Shown here: in pieces, positions 25,200 through 34,078 of the stretch | Position numbering within the stretch: position 1 is the first letter of the stretch | Layout: each line of letters starts with the position of its first letter | DNA from: Clostridiales bacterium | GTDB lineage: Bacteria; Bacillota; Clostridia; Lachnospirales; WQUN01 | Length of the DNA: 54,801 nucleotides | Reading direction: 5' to 3' | Assembly (NCBI GenBank): GCA_031263155.1 | Contig: JAISGK010000007.1 | Coordinates: forward strand, 1-54,801 | Position numbers and translations under genes: made by a program | Notes under the pieces: model-generated | Told to the model about the DNA's origin: nothing | Databases searched by the model: none | What the model saw: the letters and a program-made list of their open reading frames with translations, nothing else

Positions 25200-28049
25200 C
25201 TATACATGGTCGTTGTCCACCAAAACATAGATATGCTCGGCCATTTGCGCCGCCTCTTTCCAATGGGGCATATTGTCGATACTGCCCGTGTCTTTAAGAA
25301 ACGAGAGTAGTTGCCGGAGCATATCACGGCTGCCCCAATAGTCGGTCAGGCTGTTTTTCAAGTGCCACAAGCCCTTACCGGGTTTTTCATCCTCTTTGAT
25401 GGCGATGTGGATGGCGGCGAGGATGAGGCGCAGGGCGGATCCCTCGAAGCCGGGGACTTCATTTATCCGCCTCATGGCGAACTCCTGCGGCGTTTTCAGG
25501 CGGCAGGTATTGGCTCTTTCGTTCGCCATAAGCTGACTGTAACTGCTGATTGCGAAGCCCCTGGCGTACTCCTGATAGGCGGAGATCTGGTAGCCGCCAT
25601 TTTTCTCATTTTCCAAGCCCTTGATATAGAACCGCTCGGCGGAGGTAAGCTCTTTCCAAAGGTAGCTATCGAAGTCCGTAGGGATGATGCAGTCGTAGGC
25701 TTGCTTTTTCGCACGCTCAATGAGAGCCACTACTTTGGAGTTTTTCGGGTCGTTGATAGCTTTATCCAGTTCATAGTCAAGGTCTATCTCACCGATGGAC
25801 GAGTATGAGGTCAGCGCTTTTAGGCTGGCGGCATAGGCGGCCAGCACATAGTCTGGGTCGGCGAAGTTTGGGGCGTCCTTGTCGTCGAGGGTCTGCATAC
25901 TCTCTATCTGGCTGACGACCTCGGCTTTGATGTCGGCATTTATCTCGTCAAGGAATGCTTCGCTCGTGCCTGTGCGCTTGCGGAGAACCAGAAGCACCGT
26001 GCCTTTAACGTAGTTACCGTTCTTCAGCCCGGAAGCATCCGTTTCGGTGGCGATGTTCCACGCCGCCGTGACTTTCAGCCCTGCTTTCCACATGATTAAG
26101 GCAAGCTGCGCCCAGACCGCCGGGTCGGAGTGGGTGAACATAACCACCTGCATACCGTCATCCGGCATATGGTTTGTGAGGTTGGAGTAGATGTCTATCA
26201 TGCTTTGGGCGAAGCCCTCGCCGCCGCGCACCGCAAGTACGCGCTTGCTGTCGGCGTACCAATCTGGGAAGGCTTCTTTGAGCAGGCGCTTATCCCAAGC
26301 GAGGAAGAACTCGGAGAGTTCGTGGTACATGATGGCGTCAGCATAGGGCGGATCGGTGAGCCAGATATCCGCTTGATGTTCAATGATTCGAGCATCAGAT
26401 ATTTTCACATGGGCTATCGTATTGTAACTTATTCTTTCAATATTGAACAACCAAAACGAATCAAAACTTTTCGCACTGCGAACACCATAATTCATCATTG
26501 CATTAAATGCTTGATTATAAAATGTTTGTGCAATTGCATCGCGATTTATGTCAAGACGACTCAGCTTTGAGGCAAAATTTGCGCATTTATTTACACCCAA
26601 CAACCCAAGGGCAAAACACTTTTTATTATGTGCTTTGAGCGATTCTTTGACATAATAGCTAATGACCAAGAGTTGCCTTGGGTTGAATAGGTGATGCCAA
26701 TATGTCCAACCACGTTCGCGTAAAGGGTCTTTTGTCTTAACGCCTTGTTCTATAACGCTGTCAGGAACAAAACCTTGAGCTTGCCACTGCGCAATGTTTT
26801 CTTTTACGATTTGGCGTACTTTTTCTTCATTGGCAAGATCTCGTTCATTTGGAGCGCGATAATAACGTTCAGCCCGTCCGTTGCCATCTGATGCTTTTTC
26901 ATAGCGGATGGCATATAGGCGTTCTTGATATACATTGTCTGGACATGGTTCAAATTCACTCTTCCCCCATTGACGCAAGCCATAGACCGTATTTCCCTCA
27001 TCATCCTTGCGGTCGCCGCGCAATACCGTTATCGGTGTGGATTTGCCGCAGTTCGGGCAGAAAAGTGCGTTTGACTTAGCCGTACCAGAGGATTCGGCTT
27101 CCTTCATCTCTTTGCTTGAGGCATCGGAAATAATATCAATGTCATAGTGATTGCCGTTCTTTCGCAGCTTTGCAACCACGCTGCCCGCCCGCTTGCCAAC
27201 AACAAGCGATGGCATGAGCGGCACGGCAACACCACATTCCGGGCAGACCACTTCCGAGCAATAGATATATGACAAGGCGCGGTCGCCGCGCTCGTTATGC
27301 TCAATACCCAATTCCGTAATTTCCTTGTCAACAGCGTTGTAGACATCTTGTTGGAATTTTTTGATTTCGGTAATTTCTTCCTCACTTGCGCCGCAAATAT
27401 TGATAGATGCCCAAGTGAGCAACCCCGCAATCGGATTCAGATCGGAGGCATATACATCCAGCCCCATTCGTGCCGCTTCAAAGGGAACACTTCCACCACC
27501 GCAAAAGCAATCGCCGACAACAGCATTTTTGCCAAACCGCTTTTCAGAGAGCTGCCGCATCAGGTCTGGCAAAGTATAGGCATGAGTGCCGAGATGGTGG
27601 TTGATCTCATTCCACGCATGGCCGCTCTGGGGTCGTTCATACTGCTCCGGGCGCAGACCAATGGATATTCGGGCATCATAGTTACGCTTCGCAAAGACCT
27701 TTTTGCGGAGTTTATCCTTCTCGCCCGCATCCAAGGCGCGATAGTCTACCGCTGAAAGCCCAAGCTCATCCCGCACCCATTTATCCAATGCGGACTTGTC
27801 GCTTCTCTCCAGTACCCCATTTTCGTCCATGCTCATGACTTTCAAGAAGGTCTCCATATCGCGGCGCGGATTGTCGCTGGCAGGCATCAGACAACCAAGA
27901 ATGGCGGCGCGAACAAGCACGAGCGGCTTGCGCCCCCACCACTTACCCAATCCTGTGATAGTCTGACTTTGAGCAGCTTTTCTCTCTTTATGGCTCTCCT
28001 TGGATAGCTTCGACACCGGAAACTGCTTTTCAATAAATGCTGTCGTCAT
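25200..28049 (-). CDS. DUF1156 adenine-specific DNA methyltransferase
   Basis: 949 residues. The N-terminal DUF1156 signature is TGLGKWWGRKPLVLVRAA. Motif I, DCFCGGGSVPFEAARMG (about 180, SAM binding), comes before the catalytic motif IV, LTDPPYADAIMY (about 567, DPPY), giving an N6-adenine type. Two zinc-ribbon-like pairs, CPECG and CPNCG, lie between them. Expected to methylate host DNA for self-recognition. The start overlaps the DUF3780 stop as ATGA. The block coding for about residues 355-553 (26390-26980) is far AT-richer than both flanks, with a sharp edge at 26390. This suggests a recombined recognition region. Confidence 0.9.
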   Translation of the reverse strand: MTTAFIEKQFPVSKLSKESHKERKAAQSQTITGLGKWWGRKPLVLVRAAILGCLMPASDNPRRDMETFLKVMSMDENGVLERSDKSALDKWVRDELGLSAVDYRALDAGEKDKLRKKVFAKRNYDARISIGLRPEQYERPQSGHAWNEINHHLGTHAYTLPDLMRQLSEKRFGKNAVVGDCFCGGGSVPFEAARMGLDVYASDLNPIAGLLTWASINICGASEEEITEIKKFQQDVYNAVDKEITELGIEHNERGDRALSYIYCSEVVCPECGVAVPLMPSLVVGKRAGSVVAKLRKNGNHYDIDIISDASSKEMKEAESSGTAKSNALFCPNCGKSTPITVLRGDRKDDEGNTVYGLRQWGKSEFEPCPDNVYQERLYAIRYEKASDGNGRAERYYRAPNERDLANEEKVRQIVKENIAQWQAQGFVPDSVIEQGVKTKDPLRERGWTYWHHLFNPRQLLVISYYVKESLKAHNKKCFALGLLGVNKCANFASKLSRLDINRDAIAQTFYNQAFNAMMNYGVRSAKSFDSFWLFNIERISYNTIAHVKISDARIIEHQADIWLTDPPYADAIMYHELSEFFLAWDKRLLKEAFPDWYADSKRVLAVRGGEGFAQSMIDIYSNLTNHMPDDGMQVVMFTHSDPAVWAQLALIMWKAGLKVTAAWNIATETDASGLKNGNYVKGTVLLVLRKRTGTSEAFLDEINADIKAEVVSQIESMQTLDDKDAPNFADPDYVLAAYAASLKALTSYSSIGEIDLDYELDKAINDPKNSKVVALIERAKKQAYDCIIPTDFDSYLWKELTSAERFYIKGLENEKNGGYQISAYQEYARGFAISSYSQLMANERANTCRLKTPQEFAMRRINEVPGFEGSALRLILAAIHIAIKEDEKPGKGLWHLKNSLTDYWGSRDMLRQLLSFLKDTGSIDNMPHWKEAAQMAEHIYVLVDNDHV

Positions 28050-28609
28050 TCACCCTGAGCCTCCATTACGTCAAAGAGCGTCCGCTGGCGCTGCTCTATA
28101 ACGGGGTTCTCGCACAGGGCGAAGCGTAACGCCTTACGCCAGCCTTTGCGGTCGGTTAGTTCCCCGGTGGCGGCGTTTGTCATGGTGTAGAGCCACCAGC
28201 GTTCTTCCGGCATCAGGCCTTTCCAGTTGCGGACGGCGGTGGAGATGACGGAGAGGTCGCAATCCTCAATAGCCCATAGCAGCACCATCATTTCCTTGCC
28301 AAATAGCCGTTCTACTGGCGTACCGCCATACTGCGGGAATTTACCTATCTTTAAGCCCTCTTTCTTTAGGCGAGCGTTGAACTCCGTGGTCAGGGCGGCC
28401 TTGACCTCGCCCCATTTGCGCTTCGATATTTCTATCCGCAGTTTGTCTGCGGCATCAAGGGTTTGCTCGTCGCCATCCGTCCAAGAATAGCACTCATAGA
28501 TTTGGATGGGCGGCGCGATTGAGTTTATAGTTTTCGGCGGACAAAGCACAAAGAAGTGGTTCTTCGTTTGCGCAGGGTCTACGCCGAAGCCGTAGACCTG
28601 CCTTTTCAT
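28046..28609 (-). CDS. DUF3780 protein
   Basis: 187 residues with the DUF3780 pattern: VYGFGVDPAQTKNHFFVLCPP at the start, then RLFGKEMMVLLWAIEDCDLS and PEERWWLYTMTNAATG. No enzyme motif is apparent. The longer frame to 28669 is ruled out by the ATG at 28609, which overlaps the DUF499 stop as ATGA and starts at the conserved fold. It is known almost only as a companion of DUF499 and DUF1156 proteins. The conserved linkage implies a structural or adaptor part in the same complex. Confidence 0.83.
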   Translation of the reverse strand: MKRQVYGFGVDPAQTKNHFFVLCPPKTINSIAPPIQIYECYSWTDGDEQTLDAADKLRIEISKRKWGEVKAALTTEFNARLKKEGLKIGKFPQYGGTPVERLFGKEMMVLLWAIEDCDLSVISTAVRNWKGLMPEERWWLYTMTNAATGELTDRKGWRKALRFALCENPVIEQRQRTLFDVMEAQGE

Positions 28610-31600
28610 TGTTTGATTACTCCTTTGTTCTGCATGTCGCTCCAATCCAGCTTGTTCTGCTCTACCCATTGCTTGAACGCCGCGCCTGTGGGGAAAAGAA
28701 TTGTCTTGTACTCAAACTCCACTTCTACATCCCGCCTCACAAACGCTGACTCGCGGATGGCGTCCACGGTGGCCTGTAAATTGTCCATGTCCCAAGGCAT
28801 TTTGTCTGTGTTGATTTCTATATACACGCCTGGATTCTTTTTGTCGCTGATGGTCACAGTGAAGTTCAAGATATAAGTCTCTTCAAGTTTTTTCAGCTTG
28901 GCAAACTCGGCATAAGCCATCTCGGTGTCGCCGCATTTCTTTTTAGATTTCAGCTCGTACTCCAAAGCCTTGGCATCGTCGATGACAAATTGCTCCCTCC
29001 CCTTGGGTTTGTCATCAACAGTTATTGTTACTTCGCTTACGAGTTCGCCTTTGTAGTACATCGCCGTCAGCACGAAGCGGCAGTCGGCGGGCAGTACCAT
29101 ATCACCGCTGTATGATCTGCCGCTTTCCTTGGGGTTGGAGCCGTCGGTGGTGTAGCGAATTTCAAAATCCTTATGGGTTTTGAGTTCCAGTACGTTGTGG
29201 CCATCGGCATTTTGCCGTTGCTCCCGTTTGAGGGGAACATTCCCCATCCACTTCTTGACCTTCCCTGTGGGGTGAGGGTTGCCGCCGCCTTCACTGTCAA
29301 TGCACACAAAGTAGGCCGCCGGGGAATCCATAACGACCATTTGCTGCTGTACTTCTTTCGAGGCTTTTGTAGGCTCAGCGCCAATGTCGTAATACACCTT
29401 GTCGCCGCGCACGGGCCTAACCCGGAGTGTAAATTCCCCTGTCTGTTCGTTATAGTCGGTCTGCTCTATGGTCACATCTGTGGGGTCTTTCTCAAACGGG
29501 CCTTTTTTCAGGTAACCGCCCACGTCACGCCAAATGTCTGCGCTGATGCACTTTTTCCTAAGCTCATCCATCTGCTTGGGATGATACCACTGCCACGCTT
29601 TTTCAGTGGCGGCGCGTTCCAGTATCTGCGTCCACGGCATTTCGGCCTGGGTGAATATACGAGCTTCGCACTTCTTACGCAGAGCATCAATAAAAGCATC
29701 CTCGGCGCTGAAATCCTCAAACTTCATAGCCTCTTTGAGGGCGGCGATAATCTGTTCCTCGCCGTTAAACTTGTTCTCCTTAAACTCCAGCTTGAAGTCT
29801 TCGCGGGACAGCCCGCTCTTGGACGGATAGTACAGGGTGATGAACGCCTCCCTAATGGTCTGCAAAAGGGCAGTGGCGGCCTTGTCCCTCTGGCTCTCCG
29901 CTTCAACGTACTGCTGGTCGGTCTCTGGAAGGTGCTCCTGTTTCATGTTGACGATGATTTGGCGGATGGCAGCCAACCGCTTGGCGTTCTGGTAGAGCTT
30001 CTCCATGACGTTGCGCTGCCCCGATAAAAGCAAGACACGGTTAGGATAGGGGCAGTTGCCAAAGAATTTTTGTAAGTCTGGGTGAAGCCCCATGCCGCCG
30101 CCAGCATACGGCTCGAATATGACGAGTGACACCTTGTTCTGCTCTACATGGATTTCGTCTATCGCCGGGAGAGCATACAGGGATTCGTAGCACTTTTTCA
30201 GCTTTGGCTCGAAGTTGCCATTCAAAAACTTGCGGAGTTCTTTCTTGGCGTTCTCGTTAGAGTAGGAGTCCACGAGGGTGTTCATCTCGGCGACCATGTT
30301 CTTTGTATTCTGGAAGTAGAAGCGCCCACGGTTGTCAGCTTTCAGATACCAGCACTGCGTGACGATTTCGTCAAGCGCTTTCTTGAAGCTGTTGAGGTCA
30401 ACGCCCGGCTCGCACAGGAAACCGAGGATGTCGGATTCTAAAAGCCCCAAGACGCCGCCTAGCGTTTCGTTGAGAGAGGACATGAGCAAGAGCTTTGCCA
30501 CGTTCTGGGCGTATTTTTCTTTCTTCTCACCGTTTTGCTCATCAATAACCTCGGCGACAGCCTTGCCGCCTTGGGCGATGTCATGGCTGATAGCCGCTTC
30601 AAGCGAAGGTTTTATCTGCTTGATGAGCGAGAGCATTCCCCGATCATTGAGATCAATGTCAAATACATTTACAAGGTTCTTGTTAGCCGCCTGCCCGCTT
30701 TCATAAAAACCGCGCACCACTTGGCGCATGAGTTTGATAAGCCCCCGTGTCTGCTGGAAACCGGGATTTTCCTTAAACCGGGCGTAAAGTTCTTTGATGG
30801 ATGGGTGGAACGGGTAGGAATCCTTGATGCCAAGGAACACGGCATCTCCGGTGTAGCCTGTCAATTCGGACTTGCCTGCGCCCACAAGAGCCTCTTTGTA
30901 GGCGATGGCAATTTCATTGACCGACGAAGAAGTGGCGTCGGGGCATTCCGTAAAGAGACGTTTGCGGAGGATGTCGTAGACTTCATCGGTATTGAGCGCC
31001 ACAGGCTCTAAATTCAGCGCCGCGCGGTTCGCCTCGTTTTCCAGTTCGTTGAAGCTGGTGGACAGAAGCTGGCTGCCGACCTCATAGGTCGCCTTTAGGT
31101 CTGAGAAAACAAGGCAGACGTTGGCAAGCTGGCCTTTGCCGATGGCAGTAAAGAGATTGGACAACGCGGTAATCGTCACCGTGCAGAGGTCTGATTTGCC
31201 TATATCAATGGACTTGGCGTTTACCAAGTACGGGGGCAGCTCGTCTAAGAGGATTAACACGCGCTGGTCTTTCAGGAGATTGACCCATGCGGTTTCGCCG
31301 GGAGCTTTTAGGGGGGCGTAGTGGTCTGCAAAAAACTCTTTCTTGCCAAGCTGCTCGGCGATGCTGCCCCAGATGCCAAACTCAGCGTCGCTTTCGCGAC
31401 CGGAAAACGCCACCACCTGGACTATGCCAGTGCTGTCGTAGTCTTTACCGACGAACTTTCTGCGCCAGTCAGGATTTTGCGCAAGCAAAGCGAGGGCGAG
31501 CATATTGTGGGTCTTGCCGCCGCCCATCGCCTGCGTGAGTTTTATAACGCCTGTTTCGGACTTACCTGCAAATCGTTTGAACGCCGTTTCAAAGAGAAGC

Positions 31601-31749
31601 TCCATCCCTTTGGTCTTGAAGTTCTCGTCAAAGAACCTGTCCGGGTCAATCTTGCCCTCAATGAGGTCGCTCAGATTGAGTACGTCATCCCGCGCTGTGT
31701 CGGCGAACACGCTGTCACGCGGCTTGCAAAGCTCCTTGATAGCCTGCAT
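28606..31749 (-). CDS. DUF499 AAA+ ATPase
   Basis: 1047 residues. P-loop ATPase core: KLTQAMGGGKTHNMLALAL (Walker A, about 76) and VLILLDELPPYLV (Walker B, about 170), with a predicted sensor segment at NVCLVFSDLKATYE. The C-terminal third ends in a small domain with FEIRYTTDGSNPKESGRSY, a CHB/HEX-like beta repeat. DUF499 proteins are large ATPases resembling BREX PglY/BrxC in layout; the role is inferred to be energy-driven assembly or sensing. First gene of the operon; the ATG lies behind AAGGAAGG. No membrane segment. Confidence 0.85.
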   Translation of the reverse strand: MQAIKELCKPRDSVFADTARDDVLNLSDLIEGKIDPDRFFDENFKTKGMELLFETAFKRFAGKSETGVIKLTQAMGGGKTHNMLALALLAQNPDWRRKFVGKDYDSTGIVQVVAFSGRESDAEFGIWGSIAEQLGKKEFFADHYAPLKAPGETAWVNLLKDQRVLILLDELPPYLVNAKSIDIGKSDLCTVTITALSNLFTAIGKGQLANVCLVFSDLKATYEVGSQLLSTSFNELENEANRAALNLEPVALNTDEVYDILRKRLFTECPDATSSSVNEIAIAYKEALVGAGKSELTGYTGDAVFLGIKDSYPFHPSIKELYARFKENPGFQQTRGLIKLMRQVVRGFYESGQAANKNLVNVFDIDLNDRGMLSLIKQIKPSLEAAISHDIAQGGKAVAEVIDEQNGEKKEKYAQNVAKLLLMSSLNETLGGVLGLLESDILGFLCEPGVDLNSFKKALDEIVTQCWYLKADNRGRFYFQNTKNMVAEMNTLVDSYSNENAKKELRKFLNGNFEPKLKKCYESLYALPAIDEIHVEQNKVSLVIFEPYAGGGMGLHPDLQKFFGNCPYPNRVLLLSGQRNVMEKLYQNAKRLAAIRQIIVNMKQEHLPETDQQYVEAESQRDKAATALLQTIREAFITLYYPSKSGLSREDFKLEFKENKFNGEEQIIAALKEAMKFEDFSAEDAFIDALRKKCEARIFTQAEMPWTQILERAATEKAWQWYHPKQMDELRKKCISADIWRDVGGYLKKGPFEKDPTDVTIEQTDYNEQTGEFTLRVRPVRGDKVYYDIGAEPTKASKEVQQQMVVMDSPAAYFVCIDSEGGGNPHPTGKVKKWMGNVPLKREQRQNADGHNVLELKTHKDFEIRYTTDGSNPKESGRSYSGDMVLPADCRFVLTAMYYKGELVSEVTITVDDKPKGREQFVIDDAKALEYELKSKKKCGDTEMAYAEFAKLKKLEETYILNFTVTISDKKNPGVYIEINTDKMPWDMDNLQATVDAIRESAFVRRDVEVEFEYKTILFPTGAAFKQWVEQNKLDWSDMQNKGVIKQ

Positions 31750-31888
31750 TTTAATCCTTCCTTTGATAGAGGACGTCTGGTGTCCTTTCGTCTCATCTGA
31801 TTCAGGCGGCTCCGTTTACGTGGCGCCAGAAAAATTGCATTATTGGACATTATCCCCAATTGCGCTATATGTATTCTCTAAAAAATGT

Positions 31889-31956
31889 CGAATTATCTGT
31901 AGCCCGAGAACACAAAAAAAACCCTCGTAACACGAGAGCGGACTACAGATAATTCG
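31889..31956. promoter_or_regulatory. Long inverted repeat upstream of the defence operon
   Basis: CGAATTATCTGTAG (31889-31902) and its exact complement CTACAGATAATTCG (31943-31956) are separated by 40 bp. After one mismatch the pairing continues for three more bases (CCG/CGG). Inside is a second hairpin, CTCG-taaca-CGAG (31924-31936). It lies 140 bp upstream of the DUF499 start and 110 bp from the end of the DUF4143 gene. A terminator for DUF4143, an attenuator, or a protein site are possible. The rest of the 31750-32068 gap shows only the ribosome site of DUF499. Confidence 0.6.
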
Positions 31957-32068
31957 CTGTTCTTTTTCAGTGCATTGATGTTTGTATATTCAATCCGCTG
32001 TGAAAGTAATGGCTTATCCAGTGTCGGCGTTGAATATAGCGCGACGCGCCAATAAACCTTGTGCGTCA

Positions 32069-33292
32069 TCACAGCAACCCGCATGGAATAAAACAGTTTT
32101 CGCTGTCAATGGGGATAACATCCTCACACATACATACAATTCCGCCGTTTCCGCGCTGCAAAGCGATTTTCGACAAGATACCGAATTTCTCTACATCACG
32201 CCTGTCGGGGTTAGCGGACTTCTTTATCTCAAGCGGATGAATTAAGCCTGCAATCTCAACCAGCAAGTCTATTTCTTTTGTGTTTTGGTCGCGGTAATAA
32301 CTTAGATTGGCTTTTGCGTATGCTCCAAGGTTTTTAAGCAGTTCGGTCACGACAAAGTTTTCAAAAAACGCGCCGCTTGCCGCACCGTTCAAAAGCGTAT
32401 CGACAGTAGGCCACATCGACAAATGCGCCGCAAGTCCTGTGTCGAGGAAATACAGCTTTGGGGCTTTCACAAGCCTTTTAAGCGCATTGTTTGAAAACGG
32501 GCGAAGCAAATATATAATCCCCATGCCTTCTAACAGACGCAGCCAATTGTGCGCGGCGGGCTGGGATATCTCCGCAACATCCGCAAGTGTTTTGATGTTG
32601 AGAATCTGCCCAGTCAACGCGGCGCAGGCGGTGATGAATTTCCCGAATCGAAGCGTGTCAGTTACGCCGCCGAACTCGGTAGCATCGCGCATAAGGTAGG
32701 TACTTACATACGAGTCGAAATATTCACGGCGCAACTCATCATCCGCAGTAAAAACTTGTGGCATTCCGCCATTGTAAATATAGTCAAACACGCTGACAAT
32801 ATCTGTTTTAGCGCTATGCTTCTGGCGTTCGAGCAGGTTGTCAAGCGAGAAAGCAAGCGGTTCATCAGTGAATAAACTATCTTGCTCGCGCTTCGATAGG
32901 CTGTACATTTCCAAAATACCAATACGCCCTGCAAGACTCTCTTGAACATTCTTCATCATCTCAAAGCGCTGTGAGCCTGTCAACCAGAACAGACCTGTTT
33001 CATCTCTGTTATCGCAGATAATCTTTATCTGGCTAAACAATTCCGGCGCGTATTGAACCTCATCGATAATTATAGGCGGCTTATATGTTTGGAAAAACAT
33101 CACGGGGTCTTTTCTGGCAAGGTCGCGGGCAAGCAAATTGTCTAGCGACACATAAGTACGGCTTTGCCGCTCGGCAAGGCGCTTGAGCATGGTGGTCTTG
33201 CCGACTTGCCGCGCGCCTGTAACGAGAATAACTTTGAAGAAGCCGCTCATCTTCAGAAATTTACGCTCTGCCGAGCGTTGAATGTACGACAT
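32069..33292 (-). CDS. AAA ATPase with C-terminal DUF4143
   Basis: 407 residues of the ATP-binding/DUF4143 family: VTGARQVGKTTMLKRL (Walker A, about 26), PPIIIDEVQYAPELF (Walker B), LTGSQRFEMM (sensor), then a winged-helix region (LADVAEISQPAAHNWLRLL). The C-terminal nuclease-like fold is FFENFVVTELLKN, YYRDQNTKEIDLLVE, HPLEIKKSANP, a PD-(D/E)xK-like D..E-x-K arrangement. The family is common in genomes and has no settled function. It is on the same strand as the defence operon but separated by 319 bp and the inverted repeat, so it may not belong to it. Confidence 0.87.
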   Translation of the reverse strand: MSYIQRSAERKFLKMSGFFKVILVTGARQVGKTTMLKRLAERQSRTYVSLDNLLARDLARKDPVMFFQTYKPPIIIDEVQYAPELFSQIKIICDNRDETGLFWLTGSQRFEMMKNVQESLAGRIGILEMYSLSKREQDSLFTDEPLAFSLDNLLERQKHSAKTDIVSVFDYIYNGGMPQVFTADDELRREYFDSYVSTYLMRDATEFGGVTDTLRFGKFITACAALTGQILNIKTLADVAEISQPAAHNWLRLLEGMGIIYLLRPFSNNALKRLVKAPKLYFLDTGLAAHLSMWPTVDTLLNGAASGAFFENFVVTELLKNLGAYAKANLSYYRDQNTKEIDLLVEIAGLIHPLEIKKSANPDRRDVEKFGILSKIALQRGNGGIVCMCEDVIPIDSENCFIPCGLL

Positions 33293-33505
33293 AATAACAC
33301 CCTACGGACATAGTTTATAATCAGCTACAGATTATTATATCCTATGTCTTTCGTTTGTCAACGCCTTTCAAATGAGGTGTTTGACGCGTTGCAAAGCCAT
33401 AATGAAATGGCCAGCAACAGCCCTTTTCTGACTGTTTATAATCATACTCTCCCATTCAGCAAAAAGCGCTATTTTATAAATGTCTGATTTTCCTTTCCTG
33501 AAACG

Positions 33506-33535
33506 TTTACATTATAGAACATGTTCTGATATATA
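33506..33535 (+). promoter_or_regulatory. Promoter with a palindromic operator in its spacer
   Basis: TTTACA at 33506-33511 and TATATA at 33530-33535 are spaced by 18 bp. The spacer contains a perfect 12-bp palindrome, AGAACATGTTCT (33516-33527). An operator between -35 and -10 would allow tight repression. It lies 34 bp upstream of the sigma gene. The left part of the gap, 33293-33505, shows nothing else. Confidence 0.5.
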
Positions 33536-33568
33536 CAACAATACAACAACAGTGGAGGAACTCTGACT

Positions 33569-34078
33569 ATGAAAGTCGCCAAAAAAGATGCCGGCAGGCC
33601 GCCGGAGGATGAGTTCAGGTTGATTGTGGAGAGGAACAGGAAATCCGTATATCGCTTGGCCTACAGCTATGTAAAAACACAGCATGACGCCGACGATATC
33701 TTTCAAGAAGTGTTTTTAAAATACCTGCAAAAGCCTGCCGAATTCAATGACGTCAACCATGAAAAAAGGTGGTTCCTGCGTGTAACGGCTAACGCCTGTA
33801 AATCTTTTCTGCGGCTTGCTTGGATAAAGCACAGAGCGCCAATCGACGAGGCGCTTTGCGTACCAATGCCAGAAACACGCAATAAGGTTGTGGAAGCGGT
33901 GTTAGAACTCCCGCCAAAACTCTCCGCTGTTATTCATCTTTATTATTACGAGGGCTACAACGTAAGAGAAGCGGCGACGGTATTAGGTATCAGTGAGGCG
34001 GCTGCCCAAGCGCGTCTAAGCCGGGCAAAGAAAAGGCTGGCACATGATTTAAAGGAAGGTGTGGATGATGAGGATTAA
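33569..34078 (+). CDS. ECF-type sigma factor
   Basis: 169 residues with sigma region 2 (YRLAYSYVKTQHDADDIFQEVFLKYL) and region 4 (LPPKLSAVIHLYYYEGYNVREAATVLGISEAAAQARLSRAKKRL), outlined by their ends. The SD GGAGG stands nine bases before the ATG. It belongs to the small sigma factors paired with DUF4179-type membrane proteins in Firmicutes. The next gene begins within its last codons, so the two are coupled. Its own promoter region carries a palindrome that could be bound by a regulator other than sigma. Confidence 0.9.
   Translation: MKVAKKDAGRPPEDEFRLIVERNRKSVYRLAYSYVKTQHDADDIFQEVFLKYLQKPAEFNDVNHEKRWFLRVTANACKSFLRLAWIKHRAPIDEALCVPMPETRNKVVEAVLELPPKLSAVIHLYYYEGYNVREAATVLGISEAAAQARLSRAKKRLAHDLKEGVDDED

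Noticed and set aside
28613..28669. Longer DUF3780 start
   Set aside because: It would run far into the DUF499 gene, while the ATG at 28609 forms an ATGA overlap and begins at the conserved fold.
22390..31749. Complete DISARM system
   Set aside because: No DUF1998 (DrmB) protein or DrmA-type helicase is present; the ATPase is DUF499, so it is a related but different set.
22390..31749. Complete BREX system
   Set aside because: No PglZ, BrxA or BrxL gene; only the general ATPase-methylase plan is shared.
31893..32084. 63-codon frame upstream of the defence operon
   Set aside because: It crosses the inverted repeat and the end of the DUF4143 gene, has no ribosome site and no protein-like pattern.
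33516..33527. LexA (SOS) box
   Set aside because: The Gram-positive box has GAAC and GTTC separated by four bases; here only two bases separate them.
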